NCBI GenBank assembly: GCA_965112735.1
Contig: OZ218951.1
Span: forward strand, 2,046,001-2,110,000
From: Phaeosaccion multiseriatum
Lineage: Eukaryota; Ochrophyta, other classes
Length of the DNA stretch: 64,000 nucleotides
Direction of reading: 5' to 3'
Below the pieces are notes generated by a model that was not told where the DNA came from, did no database searches, and saw nothing but the letters and a program-made list of their open reading frames with translations. This document shows, piece after piece, positions 47,601 through 58,297 of this stretch. A program made the position numbers and the translations under genes. Numbering within the stretch: the first letter of the stretch is position 1; every line of letters starts with the position of its first letter.

Positions 47601-50600
47601 TCTCGGATCTGATGGAGAGGATGGACAGGGGGGTGTGAGACATCACGGGGGGGCGAGGGAGAGAGAGGGAGAGGGAGGGGGGGGGGACATAGAGAGAGCG
47701 GCAGGGAGAGACACGGAGAGAGACAGGGAGGGAGAGATACGCAATTGAGAGAGCGGACAGGGCTAAGAACTTATCCAGAACGGACCAAAGCAGCATACTC
47801 ATAACACATAATACTAAGTAGTACACACGTAACATGAAGCCCACACAAACACACACACTCACACACACGCACACACACACCTTCTTGGCTCTCGTCTTGT
47901 TGAGGCCCGAGATGTGCTGCAGCAGGTGAGCGCTGGCGGTGTTGACGTCCACTCCGAGCTGGTTGACCACCCCCTGCACCACGTTCGCCAGCTGTGAGGA
48001 GAGCCTCTTCTGCGCCAAGTCGTGTTGGTACATGCCTGAGAGAGAGGGGGGGGGGGCGTAACAGGGAGAGAAAAGTAAGGAGAGGGGGGGGTAACAAGGA
48101 GAGAGAGGTAGGTAGGTAGGGAGGCAGGGAGTAAGGGACGTGGGGACAAGGGGGGGAGAGAGGGAGAGAAAGAGAGAGAGAGAGTAAGAAAGAGAGAGCA
48201 AGAGAGAGGGCAAGTGTGTACACGGCACCCGTGAAGTCCTACGTAAGCTCATAAAGAAGCAGTACGTCACACTACGTACCTAGTCCCAGCGCCTCCGGCT
48301 CCACCTTGACAAGCTCTGCGCAGGGGTCGATGAGGCGCCTCCCAATGGACACGGCCCCGAGCAGAGCACAGTCCACCCCGGGGAACTCGTCCCTCGCCGC
48401 CGGAGAAGTGGAGTACACGCTGGCGCCGGACTCGCTCACCATGGTGAAGCGGACTTTTGGCCCCGAGCCTGAGCCTGGGCCTGAGGAGGGGGAGGAGGAG
48501 GAGGAGGAGGAGGAGGACTGTAGAATGTCCGCGACGAGTTGCATGGTTTGTCGGCTCGCGGTGCCGTTTCCAATGGCTAGGATGTCGACGTTGTGCTTCG
48601 AAATGAGGCTCTCCAGAGATCGCCGAGCCTGGGCAGCCTGTAAGCCCACGCCACGGGAGAGGAAGAGAGAGAGAGAGAGAGATGGAGAAACAGAGAATGC
48701 GTGTGTGTGCGCGCTTGCACAAGCCTCAGACAAGGTCTCTGATCCCCTCTCTCTGTATCTCCCTCTCCTCTCCTCTCCCCTCCCCGACCCCCCTCCGCCT
48801 CTATCCCTCCCAACCCCACCCCCCACCCCTCCACCCCTCCACCCCTACACACCTACACACCTGTGCATCTGACGAGGCGAATGGATAGACAATGCCCATG
48901 TCGAGCACGTCCCCCCTGCTGCCCAGAGCGGCCCACTTGACGCCGTGCCTAAAGCCAGGGTCCAGTGCCAGTACAATGGCCCCACTCACGGGGGGCTGCA
49001 TCAAGGCCCCCTCGAGGTTGCGGGCAAAGACACGCACGGCTTCCGCATCGGCATTATCGTACACATCCTTCATCACCTTTGGGGGGGGGGGGGGGCAGAC
49101 GAGGAGGCGGAGGAGGGAGGTGGAGAAGGAGGAGGAGGAGGAGGAGGAGGAGGAGGATGAGCAAGAGAAGAGGACGACCCGGAGCAGCCAGCGATGGAGG
49201 GAGGGAGGGGGTGACAGAAGGTGTGCGTGTGGGGGGGGTATCAGATGGGATGAAGACTGGACAGATAGAGAATTAAGAAACAAAAATAGCAACAATGGCC
49301 GCCGCCGCCCTCCTTCACCCCCTCTCCCCCCATCTCTCCACAGCCCCGTACCCACCCGCACCCACTCCCACCCCCCACCCCCCCCTCCTCCCCCTTCTGC
49401 TGCCATCCCACCCACACCTCCTTGGTGACGCTGGGCTTGAGAAGGCGCTTCCACCCATCCAGCACTGCCTCCTGCAGGCAAGCCTCCGCTTCCTTGCATC
49501 TCACCCCCCCCCGCAATCCCTCCCCGCACCCCGTCCGTCTCAGCGCTCGAAAGATGAGCGGCAGGATGATTTGCTTCTCTTTCTCCTTGTCCTTGACGGA
49601 GCTCTTTCCCTTGCTGCTGTTGCCATGGCTGCTGCCACCCTGGCTGCTGCTGCTGCTGCTGCTGGCCTCCCCCGTCGGATCCAGGGTCACCTTTAACACG
49701 CCAAGGGCTTCTCCCCTGCGCACCGCGAGTGCTTGGTGGGGCTGCACCCGCGTGAGAGAGCAGGAGAAGCCAAAGTAGTCACGGAACTTTCCCGCCTCCG
49801 CCGCCTCCACCCCCCCCCCCCGCCGCCGCTGCTGCTCCTCCTCCCTTCTTGCCGGAAGCACTGCTGCTGCTGCTACCCTTGGTCTTACTGTTGGCGCTGC
49901 CATCACCTGTCCTGCTCTTGCTGCTACTGCTACTGCTACTGGTGGGAGCCTCTACGCTCTCCAACACGGCTCGCCTTCGCATGAGTCCTCGGACCTCTTC
50001 TCTGACGGGTGCGCTGTGCGCGACTCTCTCTGCGAGGATGTGCATCGCTCCTGCTCGCTTGTGGGGCTCACAGCCGCCGAGGGCTCGGAAGGAGTCCAGC
50101 CTGTTGAGGGGCAGGGTCGGTGTCGATGGATAGATAGAGATGGAGAGAGGAGATAGGGCAGAGGCCGAGCGGTTGAAGATGGGCAAGGAGAGGACGAGAA
50201 CGGGGGGAAGGAAAGGTTGAGAGGGTAGGAAGGTACACGGGGTCGAGAGGAGGAGGACGAAGATGGACTTCGGGGCAGGGAAAGCTCTGAAACTCTGCTC
50301 CTTCCTACTTTGTGCTGCTGCTGCTGCTTCTGGTCTCACGGTTCTCTCCTCCTCCCCCCCTTCCTCCTCTTGTCTTTCTTGTCTTCCGCCTCCTCCTCCG
50401 CCACGAATGGAGCCCTCTGCACCTTCGCCCGTCTCTACAATGCGCCCGGCACACTGCCTTGCTGACTTACTGACTCACCTGTCCGCTCCTCGGCCTGTCC
50501 AAATGGCGTTGGCCAGAGGCTCGAGCCCCGCTGCGATGGCCTCCGAGGCCTTTGTGGAGCGGCTGCTCTTGTACGGCAGGTACAGGTCTTCCACCTACGG

Positions 50601-51972
50601 AGTGTGTTAGCCAATTGTTGTGCGTCAAGCGATGGGATGGCAGTGGATGGGGGAGGAGGTTATAGAAGCTATGTTAGTGAAGAGTCCGGGGCTTGGAGGT
50701 ATGCAGAAGGAAGGCTTTGGGTTAGGAAGAGCATCTAAGGAGTGCACTTGAATTGCCCCGAAAGCTGCTTTGTGTGTTTTCCTCAGCACTTGTGGGCGTT
50801 CCCCTCCCCCCCGGCCTCTTAATTCCCTCCCGCATGGATTGGATCGCCTGCCTGCCTTGAGAAGTGGACCGCTTGCATGTTGCTGTGCATAAAAGAGAAA
50901 TGGACGGACCTTTGCTAGTGTGGTTGCCTGCTCTATTTGCCTACGAAGGCCCCCTCCCTCCTTGTCAAGGTCCTGGGGGGCCTTTTCTTGAATGGTTGAT
51001 AGCACCACGTCCTTGCGAGCTTGGAGTACCTTCGGAGGGGGGTGTGAGGGGAGTGGGTGACAGGTGGAGGGGTGAGAGGGATGAGAATGCATGCGAAGGA
51101 AAGGGGGGAAGGTAGTAAGTATCAGCCGTGGTGGTGTGTGAAGTTGGAGGTCAGGAAGGGGAGAGTTTGAATACACCTGCTTGAATACACCTGTAGCCCG
51201 ATCGGTAGCAACACACGTAGACCCACCTGCCATTTTTGAAGACTTTCCTGAATGGCAAACACATCGGGCACTTCCAAGCCTCCGATGTTGCTCCTCCTGA
51301 TGGGGTGCGCAGTTGTGGGCGGGGAGAGGAGAGGAGGAGAGAGAGAGGACGCGAAAGCGAGGTGGAGAACATCAAAGGGCTGGGAGGCTGTTTGCTGAGC
51401 AGAGTACACAACCCGCAATACGGCCAATCCTCCCTTTGGGATGGACGGGGTTAGATTAAGAAAGGAGGGGTCTGCCGAGACATGATGCCATATGACACTC
51501 TCCCTCCTCCTCCCTTCCCTCCCACCTTCTCTCGCCTCTCACTCACTCACCGGTAGCGGCAGATGAAGGGAACCGTACACGCGTCATCAAGTAGTTTAGC
51601 AACGGCCGTCACGTCGTTTGCGTCCAGCCTCAGCTCTGCGGCCACCTGAGGGGCGAAGCTGCTGCTCATTTTGCTGCTGCTCCTGCCGCCCCTATTTTCC
51701 CCGCCAGCTGCGGGCGTCAAGCGAACACCGCCGTCCGCTCCTTCTCCTGCCCTCTCCCACCCTATCACTCGGCGCCGCTGCTGCTCTGGCCGTGCAGCAG
51801 CGGCTGCTCCAGTCCTGCGGCTGGAAGTGCTCCTCTCTCCCCTCGCTCTCGATAGAATACAGCGAGCCTGGGGCACGAAGGCAGTGCCGCCCGCGCCAAG
51901 TGCCACAGCGCCAAGGCTTAGGAGCGAAGTTGCGAAGAAGCGGCGCTGCGTACTCCTCCTGAGGCCGACCAT
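44622..51972 (-). CDS. tex: Plastid-targeted Tex/YhgF-like S1 RNA-binding protein, 14 exons, one homopolymer frameshift
   Basis: The model is complement(44622..45350, 45592..45759, 46325..46375, 46690..46893, 47052..47147, 47519..47608, 47881..48035, 48280..48637, 48861..49076, 49418..50100, 50479..50594, 50910..51029, 51227..51296, 51551..51972), about 1158 aa. The presequence holds [16 protein letters not shown], an Ala-Phe plastid motif. The Tex order follows: [42 protein letters not shown]; the YqgF-like RNase H segment [51 protein letters not shown]; helix-hairpin-helix exons ([26 protein letters not shown]); [13 protein letters not shown]; and the S1 domain [20 protein letters not shown]. 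The tail is Gln-, Ser- and SRGD-repeat-rich. Exon 10 in plus-strand order (49418..50100) has one base too many, in a 12-C run at 49810-49821. Bacterial Tex acts in transcription. Confidence 0.88.
44695..44758. repeat. 12-bp coding tandem repeat (SRGD units)
   Basis: Five copies of TATCGCCCCTGC encode Arg-Gly-Asp-Ser repeats near the C-terminus of the Tex-like protein. Confidence 0.9.
45770..46110. repeat. GGA-rich purine tract in a Tex-gene intron
   Basis: About 330 bp of imperfect GGGGA/GGAGA units (pyrimidine-rich in the sense of the gene) lie directly upstream of the acceptor of the S1-domain exon. Confidence 0.85.
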
Positions 51973-52459
51973 CCAAGAAAAAAATGAGAAGTTGGCAGTG
52001 GCGGGAGTGCGTGTGTTGGTTGTCTTGCTCACAGATTTTCCAGGGTTCCGCACACGCGCCGGCCGTAATGACGCCAGCCCGAGGAAATGGCGCCCAGCCC
52101 CAGCCTGGTTACTAATTTACACCCAGACCAGCCAACCTCATTGGGCTGATTACTGATTACGGCCGGCGCACACCGTAATCTTGTCCAGGGTCGACAAACA
52201 GCTAGTCAGACCAAGCCGCATAACCGAGGTGACCAGGCCTAGACTTCTCAAGCATAAATTAGCTTAACCGTGCCCTCTGCCCTACGCTGACAATGCACGG
52301 AGCTCTCCCACGCAGTCCTCACCAAACAGCTTGACCAAAGCTTGCACGCCTTGAAGAAGGGCATCGCTCAGTTGCGGCAGTCGGCTACTCTACCACTAGA
52401 TATATAATACTGGAGTACGCCAAAAGAAGAGCGTTTCCAGCAGAACGCCGCGCTGGAAC
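51973..52459. other. Region between Tex-like gene start and secreted-precursor gene end
   Basis: No gene is recognised. TACGGCCGGCGCACACCG-like sequence at about 52156 and CACGCGCCGGCCGTAATG at about 52052 form an imperfect inverted repeat around 52050-52175. Confidence 0.4.
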
Positions 52460-53650
52460 TCACGTAGATGGCGCAGGTGTGGGCGATGCTTGGCTGTTGT
52501 CGATATTAATGAAGACCGAAGTTGATAGAAGCCCGGTCCGCGGTGTGAAGCGCAGGGCCGAGAAGGGAGGAGAAGTGGAGAGAAGAGAGTAGAGTGAGGA
52601 GAAGAAGACTCCGCTTGAGCATGCAGTTCACTTGGGGGCTTACAGTTTGCGGGCGCGGCGGTCGCGATCATCCCCGAAGTCATCTTCATCGCCATCATCC
52701 CCGAAGTCATCTTCTTCGTCTCCGTCCCTGACACGACGCGACGATGGTGTGCAGATGGCGCGCGATGGAGATGGACAGGAGAGGAACGAAGCGCGAGGGG
52801 AGGGGCGGAGAGGAAGGTGTCAAGAAGCAGGCAAGTGTAAAGCCGGGAGAGGAGGGGACGGAGAGAGAAACCCAGGGAGGGACGCAAAGAGGGCGCGAGG
52901 GGGGAACTTACTCCTGCAGCTTGCGGGCGCGGCGGTTGCCAGAGGGCGCAGGTGTGGGCGATGCTTGGCTGTTGTCGATATAAACGAAGACCGAAGTTGA
53001 TAGAAGCCCGGTCCGCGGTGTGAAGCGCAGGGCCGAGAAGAGAGGAGAAGTGGAGAGAAGAGAGTAGAGTGAAGAGGAGAAGACTTCGCTTGAGCATGCA
53101 ATTCACTTGGGGGCTTACAGTTTGCGGGCGCGGCGGTCGCGATCATCCCCGAAGTCATCTTCATCGCCATCATCCCCGAAGTCATCTTCTTCGTCTCCGT
53201 CCCTGACACGACGCGACGGTGTGCAGATGGCGCGCGATGGAGATGGACAGGAGAGGAACGAAGCGCGAGGGGAGGGGCGGAGAGGAAGGTGTCAAGAAGC
53301 AGGCAAGTGTAAAGCCGGGAGACGAGGGGACGGAGAGAGAAACCCAGGGAGGGACGCGAAGAGGGCGCGAGGGGGGAACTTACTCCTGCAGCTTGCGGGC
53401 GCGGCGGTTGCCAGAGGGCGCAGGTGTGGGCGATGCTTGGCTGTTGTCGATATAAACGAAGACCGAAATTGATAGAAGCCCGGTCCGCGGTGTGAAGCGC
53501 AGGGTTGAGAAGGGAGGAGAAGTGGAGAGAAGAGAGTAGAGTGAGGAGGAGAAGACTTCGCTTGAGCATGAAGTTCACTTGGGGGCTTACAGTTTGCGGG
53601 CGCGGCGGTCGCCATTACCCCAGAAGTCATCTTGATCGTCTCCGTCCCTG
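52440..53650. repeat. Tandem ~474-bp segmental duplication carrying cassette exon pairs
   Basis: Units start at about 52630 and 53106 and are ~98% identical. A partial unit (about 52470-52629) lies to the left and a diverged copy (from 53578) to the right. Each unit holds one Pro/Ser exon, one acidic exon and their introns. Confidence 0.9.
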
Positions 53651-54008
53651 TTGTTGGCGCAGTTCGTGAGGTCGATGGAGAAGAAACGTCACAGGAGAGG
53701 ACGAAGCGCGAGCCCGGGGAAGTGGAGGCGGCGGAGGCGGATGTCAAGAGAGGAGGAGGTGGAGAGAAGCGCAGGGAGGCGGGCAAAGTGTCGGGGGGTT
53801 GCGAGGCAGAGGAGGGACAGCGGGCCCAAGAGCAGGTGTGGTCGAATGAGGCGACAAGAGCGGGGCAAAAGATTTTTCCCCCTTTGGATGCACATGGAAC
53901 TTACTCCTGCAGTTCGCGGGCCTCGGAGAAGGTGTTAGGGACTCGGGCGGCGCTGGAGAGCACTGCGACAAGGAGCAGGGTGAAGAGAGCGAAGAGAGAG
54001 AGGTTCAT
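52460..54008 (-). CDS. Putative secreted precursor made of duplicated symmetric cassette exons (RRARKL modules)
   Basis: Exon 1, 54008..53905, encodes a signal peptide (SLFALFTLLLVAVLSSAA) and VPNTFSEARELQ, ending in phase 2 at GTAAGT. Downstream exons are 53647..53591, 53440..53384, 53202..53119, 52968..52912, 52727..52644 and 52493..52460. The internal ones are 57, 57, 84, 57 and 84 nt long and all are phase 2-2. They alternate between an acidic module (DGDEEDDFGDDGDEDDFGDD, then RDRRARK) and a Pro/Ser module (QASPTPAPSGNRRARKLQ). The joined product is about 158 aa and ends QASPTPAPST. Alternatively, reading past the first GTAAGC donor stops at once (TAA 53589), giving a 54-aa protein. Each acidic exon has this choice between stop and donor, so alternative ends are possible. 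The family is unknown. The basic motifs suggest proteolytic processing, by inference only. Confidence 0.6.
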
Positions 54009-54880
54009 GGTGGGCTTGCGTGGGTTGGGTCCTCTGTGAGATAGCTCCTGTGTTGTTGTTGTGTTGTGAGACACGGGCAACGCTCCCACTCTCTTGGAGC
54101 CCTTTTGGATGATAGTATTCTCGATTGCAAAGGCCGTCCTGCAAAGACCCAAATTTGATGAGCGGGATGAGCACAGAGGCGGGTGGGGTCTTTGCGGCAT
54201 GTACCAGGCTGTGCAGACTGCGAGTGGGCGACTTGTGCCGTCCGCACATAGCTGCGGGGACTACCGCGCACGCGAGATTGGCGAGGAGCGAGGGCTCGCT
54301 CTACAGCACGCCAAGGTAGTCCACTCATCCCAAGGGCTTACTCCTCTTTCGGCCTGAGTGTGTCTTGGTTTTTACGACGCTGGTCATTAAGCGTTAAGGT
54401 GAGCTGCGGAGGAGGGTCTACGGGAAGAAACTGGGAGGGAATCGGATGCTCTTTGCGTTGTTAGCATCATGCCGAAAGGATGCAAGCAGCTTCTCGCGAG
54501 CTAGAAGCGGGAAGGGGCTTGCCGAAGGGCAGCCAGCAGGAGGACGAGGCCCTCAGTTTGGCACAAGTACGGTAGAAGGCCGGACGCAGTAAGACGGACT
54601 TTGCCCCTTGCTCGAACGTCTGAGCTGAAACTGATAGTTAGGCCTATGCCTCTTTAGACACCTTGCGAGTTAACTACTGCTGTGCGCCGCTTCTCCGGTG
54701 AAGGTTTCAAAGCTTGGAGATGAAGCTGCGAAGAAAGAGCGGCCACACCCCCTCTTCCGCGGCTTCTCCTCCCCTCTTTAGAGCCATCCGTGACAACGGC
54801 TGGCAGCCTCCGCCATGCAGCCTCAACCATCCCGTATACTCTCTCAATCGGTGGCGCGGCCCGACGTGCACCGCCGGCCT
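54009..54880. other. Intergenic: upstream of secreted precursor, downstream side of ankyrin-like gene
   Basis: No gene is recognised. The promoter of the precursor should lie just above 54009; ACAACAACA-type sequence (minus strand) near 54050 looks like a 5' leader. Confidence 0.4.
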
Positions 54881-55939
54881 TCAGTCCTCGCAGTCACAGG
54901 GGTGGCCATTGGCGTGCACCCACTGCTTGATGCCCTCAAAGGCCTCATTTCTCCCTCCATCCCACCTGCCTCTGGCGAGCAACCACTCCGGGCACGAGCT
55001 GCTATCCCATGGACACATGACGCTTTCGGACCGCAGCCACTGCAACATTGGTAGGCTTTTGGCGCGCGCGACGGCAATATAACAAACACCCCTGTCCCAA
55101 TCGCAGAGGTCACGAGCATTTGCATGAAGCCAGCACAGCACCTTCAAACTTCCATTCATAGCGGTAAAGAAAGCCGCATCCCGCCACTCGCTGCCTCCTC
55201 CGATCGCCGCAGATTCCAGCTTGGGCCTGACCCTTCGGTGTCTCAGAAGCAAGTCCAGCACATTGATCTGTCCCTCTTGCGCAGCTTCCGTCCCCCTGCA
55301 TTGCCAAACCCCCCAGTCGAAAGGAGCGTTTACCTCATCCGACAACAGCCACGTGAGCATGTCCACGTCCCCTCTCGTTGCAGCTAGAGTGCAAGTCCGC
55401 TCGTCCCACGGACACGGGCTCTTGTCGGGCAGGTCTTCGGAGCGGAGCCACTTGAGGATGCTTAGGCCGTGCTCAGGATTCAAGGCTGCTGCTTCGCACA
55501 CGTCCTCATCCGATACACACCCCATGCGATACAATGCCTGGCAGATACTCAGGTCCCCCCACTTGGCCACAGCACAGAATATTCTGAGACTCAACCGAAG
55601 ACTTGAGTCCAGCCAGCCATCTCTGACGGCCCAGTTGAGACACTCCACAGACTTGAGTACGCTGTGACGAAGAGATGTCACCTGCGAGAGATGAGCGGCG
55701 AAGTAGAGTCTCCGCCACCCCTTGCCCACTGCAGCCACGAAGAAGAAATGCCCCCCCCCCACCATGGCCATGACCTTCAGCATTATTTCCTCAGTCGCAA
55801 GTACTCTAGCTCGGTGTGAGAGCGTCAGGTCCTCGAGGTACGCACAACTCAGAGCAGCAGGGCCAGCGGCAGCGCTAGGTGAAGCTTCGCGTCCATCATC
55901 AGCAGAGAATAGCCTCTTAACGCCGCGCTCCTCGGCCAT
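54881..55939 (-). CDS. Ankyrin-like repeat family protein, intact copy
   Basis: A single exon of 352 aa from ATG 55939 (MAEERGVKRLFSADDGREAS); an in-frame TTG upstream is not used. The shared head reads VLATEEIMLKVMAMVGGGHF and FFVAAVGKGWRRLYFAA, followed by degenerate ankyrin-type repeats: VSICQAL-type LSICQALYRMGC, LSILKWLRSEDLPDKSPCPW, VDMLTWLLSDEVNAPF, INVLDLLLRH, LKVLCWLHANARDLCDWDRG, LPMLQWLRSESVMCPWD. It ends in GHPCDCED. It is about 48 residues longer than the 16956-17870 copy, mostly in a non-conserved N-terminus and small insertions. A protein-binding role is inferred. Confidence 0.8.
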   Translation of the reverse strand: MAEERGVKRLFSADDGREASPSAAAGPAALSCAYLEDLTLSHRARVLATEEIMLKVMAMVGGGHFFFVAAVGKGWRRLYFAAHLSQVTSLRHSVLKSVECLNWAVRDGWLDSSLRLSLRIFCAVAKWGDLSICQALYRMGCVSDEDVCEAAALNPEHGLSILKWLRSEDLPDKSPCPWDERTCTLAATRGDVDMLTWLLSDEVNAPFDWGVWQCRGTEAAQEGQINVLDLLLRHRRVRPKLESAAIGGGSEWRDAAFFTAMNGSLKVLCWLHANARDLCDWDRGVCYIAVARAKSLPMLQWLRSESVMCPWDSSSCPEWLLARGRWDGGRNEAFEGIKQWVHANGHPCDCED

Positions 55940-56259
55940 GAGCAGCAAGCGCGTTCGCCTCTAGGGCATAAGACTGAGGGCTCGACGGTCGGTTGACCCC
56001 GAATGGATATCCCTCTTTCCCCCCCTCCCTTCGATGGAAAGACTGTGTGCATAGTCCCCCCTCGGGGAAAAAATCTTGCTCCATCCTAGCGCCATCATCA
56101 GAGCGAGGGTACTACCGAAGGAGTGAGCTGTTACGATAGTACCATGGCCAAGAAGAGGGGTAGCTAGCAGTAGTGTGTACGTGAAGGAATACCTGGGGGA
56201 GCTTCTGCACAGGGGTTGATAGCGCCCCCTCTGACGCGGAGGAGCCTTCGCCCTGTGCC

Positions 56260-56664
56260 AACAAGGTGTTGGCGCTAGAGGACACAATACTGAAGGTCCT
56301 GCGCATAGTGGGGAAAGGGCATCACATCTTCGTCGCTGGGGTGAGCGAGGACTGGAGGAGGCTGTACCCGCTTCCTGCAAACTCAAAGCTACCGACTGGC
56401 GCCCGAGCCTCTTGGCAAGGTCAGCTGCCTTCGGGATATTTGGGGGTGTAAAGAGTCATGTTGCTCTCCACATAGGATAGGACTAGACGCATGGACAAGG
56501 AAGTAGCAACCCCAAAGCCAGCCTGGCAGCCAGCCTTGTCTCTATTAGGTTATCTATGGTCCATCCTAAACGACCAATCTGCCGGGAGGTGAGTGAGAAA
56601 CGGGCCACGCACCGTTTCTCATCGTACTGCCTGCGCCTGCAACCCCTGCGAATGCGAGGACTGA
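56260..56664 (+). pseudogene. Ankyrin-like family remnant with internal deletion
   Basis: The head LALEDTILKVLRIVGKGHHI, then FVAGVSEDWRRLYP (from about 56269) matches the family start. The conserved end PCECED with TGA at about 56660 matches the family end. Only ~280 bp of non-homologous or scrambled sequence separates them instead of the expected ~750 bp of repeats. Confidence 0.65.
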
Positions 56665-57796
56665 GGGCTGGGGGGCGCCGGTGCATGTCGGGCCGCGTCG
56701 CTGCGTGTTCGATGGCATAGTGTGGGGATGGCTCAGGCTGCCGGGACGCTCACGGATGGAAGTAGGCAGCGTACAAAGGAAGAGGATGTTTGTGAGCGAG
56801 GACGGCGGCCACGGGAAGCGGTGCCTGTCAAGCATGCGGCAGCGGTATCTGATGCTCGTCACGGCTTTGGGGGACGTTGCTCTCAGAGGGATAGGCGCCT
56901 TGAACGGGGAGTGTATGAAGGAGGCAGGGGGAGGGGAGAGAGAGAGAAGAAGAGGAATGAGGAAGAACGGGTGGATCTTCAGCCGCAGAGCATCTCCAAG
57001 CTTTGGAGCTTGAAGGAGCTGCACACCGCGGTTCGCTCATCCGAAGCACTCGCGAGGTGCTGCTTTCCGCCCGCCAGGCTGCAAGGCGAGCTTTGCTACC
57101 ACGACGGAACAGGATTTGGGTCACCAGCTAGGCGTAGGATGGACTTGCTGCGGAGGGGGGTTTGCGTTTGGACCTGTGCAGCCCTTCATATTGGAACTGT
57201 GCATAGCCCTGAATATAGCTCAGTATATCGATAGAGACATGGCTGAATGCATCGTGTTCCACAGGCCCGTGCTCCGGCCACACTCGGCCTACTACGTCTT
57301 CTTGAGCCTGACTGATGGCCTTGCCCTCCTGCTGGCTGCCTCTTGGTGGGCTTCCGGAGGAGGTGAAGGGTTGTGAGGCTAGTCGCTCGCGAGGAGTTGC
57401 TTGTATCGATGCGGCGTGGTGCGGAGAACACTCTCCTGCGTGGGAAGAGCTTCGCGATTGTGATCAGAGAGTCGCTCCAACCCTTGGGCCGGTCTGCCAA
57501 TACCCCGAGCCTTTCCTTGCAGCCCCCTCCTTCGTGGCGCAACGTGCTTGATCTCCGAGAGGCACAGCGCTTGGGCCCGAAGGCGAATAGCACTGGCGAG
57601 GAGTGTGCTGCTTATGGATGAACCCCACTACCCATACTCTTCCAGATATTTTCGAAAAGGCTCCGGGACATCGGGACATCGGGAAATTTTTTTAAACGTG
57701 TCCATCTATGCCACCTTTGCTCGCTCCGCTTCTTACACAACCTCCATAACACCGACTTACAGACGCTCAACTGCTCCCAACACCTAAGCAAGCATC
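56665..57796. other. Intergenic; upstream region of Gly/Tyr-rich secreted protein gene
   Basis: No gene is recognised; several short open frames lack motifs. The ~120 bp before ATG 57797 are AC-rich and probably form the 5' leader. Confidence 0.45.
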
Positions 57797-58262
57797 ATGA
57801 CTCTCCGCGCCATCCTCACGGTCTTCGCCCTGCTCTTCGTGGCAGTCCTCTCCGGCGCCGCCGAAGTTCCTCGCACCCTCGAGGAGAAGGAGGCCCGTAG
57901 CCTGTAAGTTCAACTGCTCCAATCCCATCGCTCGTACTGTGCGCGCCGTTCCTCGGGCTCTCGCGCGCCGACTCTCTGCCCCGATTCCGTGTAGAGCATC
58001 AACTTTCCTAAATTGACCACCTCCCCTCCTTGTCCTTTGCTTCGCCCTCCTTCTCCCGCTCCCCAATGTCTCGGCTGCTGTCCTCCTTCTACGACATTTA
58101 ATCTCACGTCCCGCTTCTCCGTCGCGCTTCACTCCCACCCGGCAACATTCCCTTCTTTCGCCGCTCCGCCGCTTTACTTCCGAAAACAATCCGTTCGCCG
58201 CTCTGCCGCCATCATTCCACGGCTCCGCTCGCGCCTCCCTTCTCGCTCCTCGCACCTCCCTC

Positions 58263-58297
<35 letters not shown>

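Noticed and set aside
52820-53578. 252-aa frame with a Leu-rich start across the cassette repeats
   Set aside because: It reads through introns in the wrong frame; the cassette frame is supported by phase, splice sites and repeat conservation.
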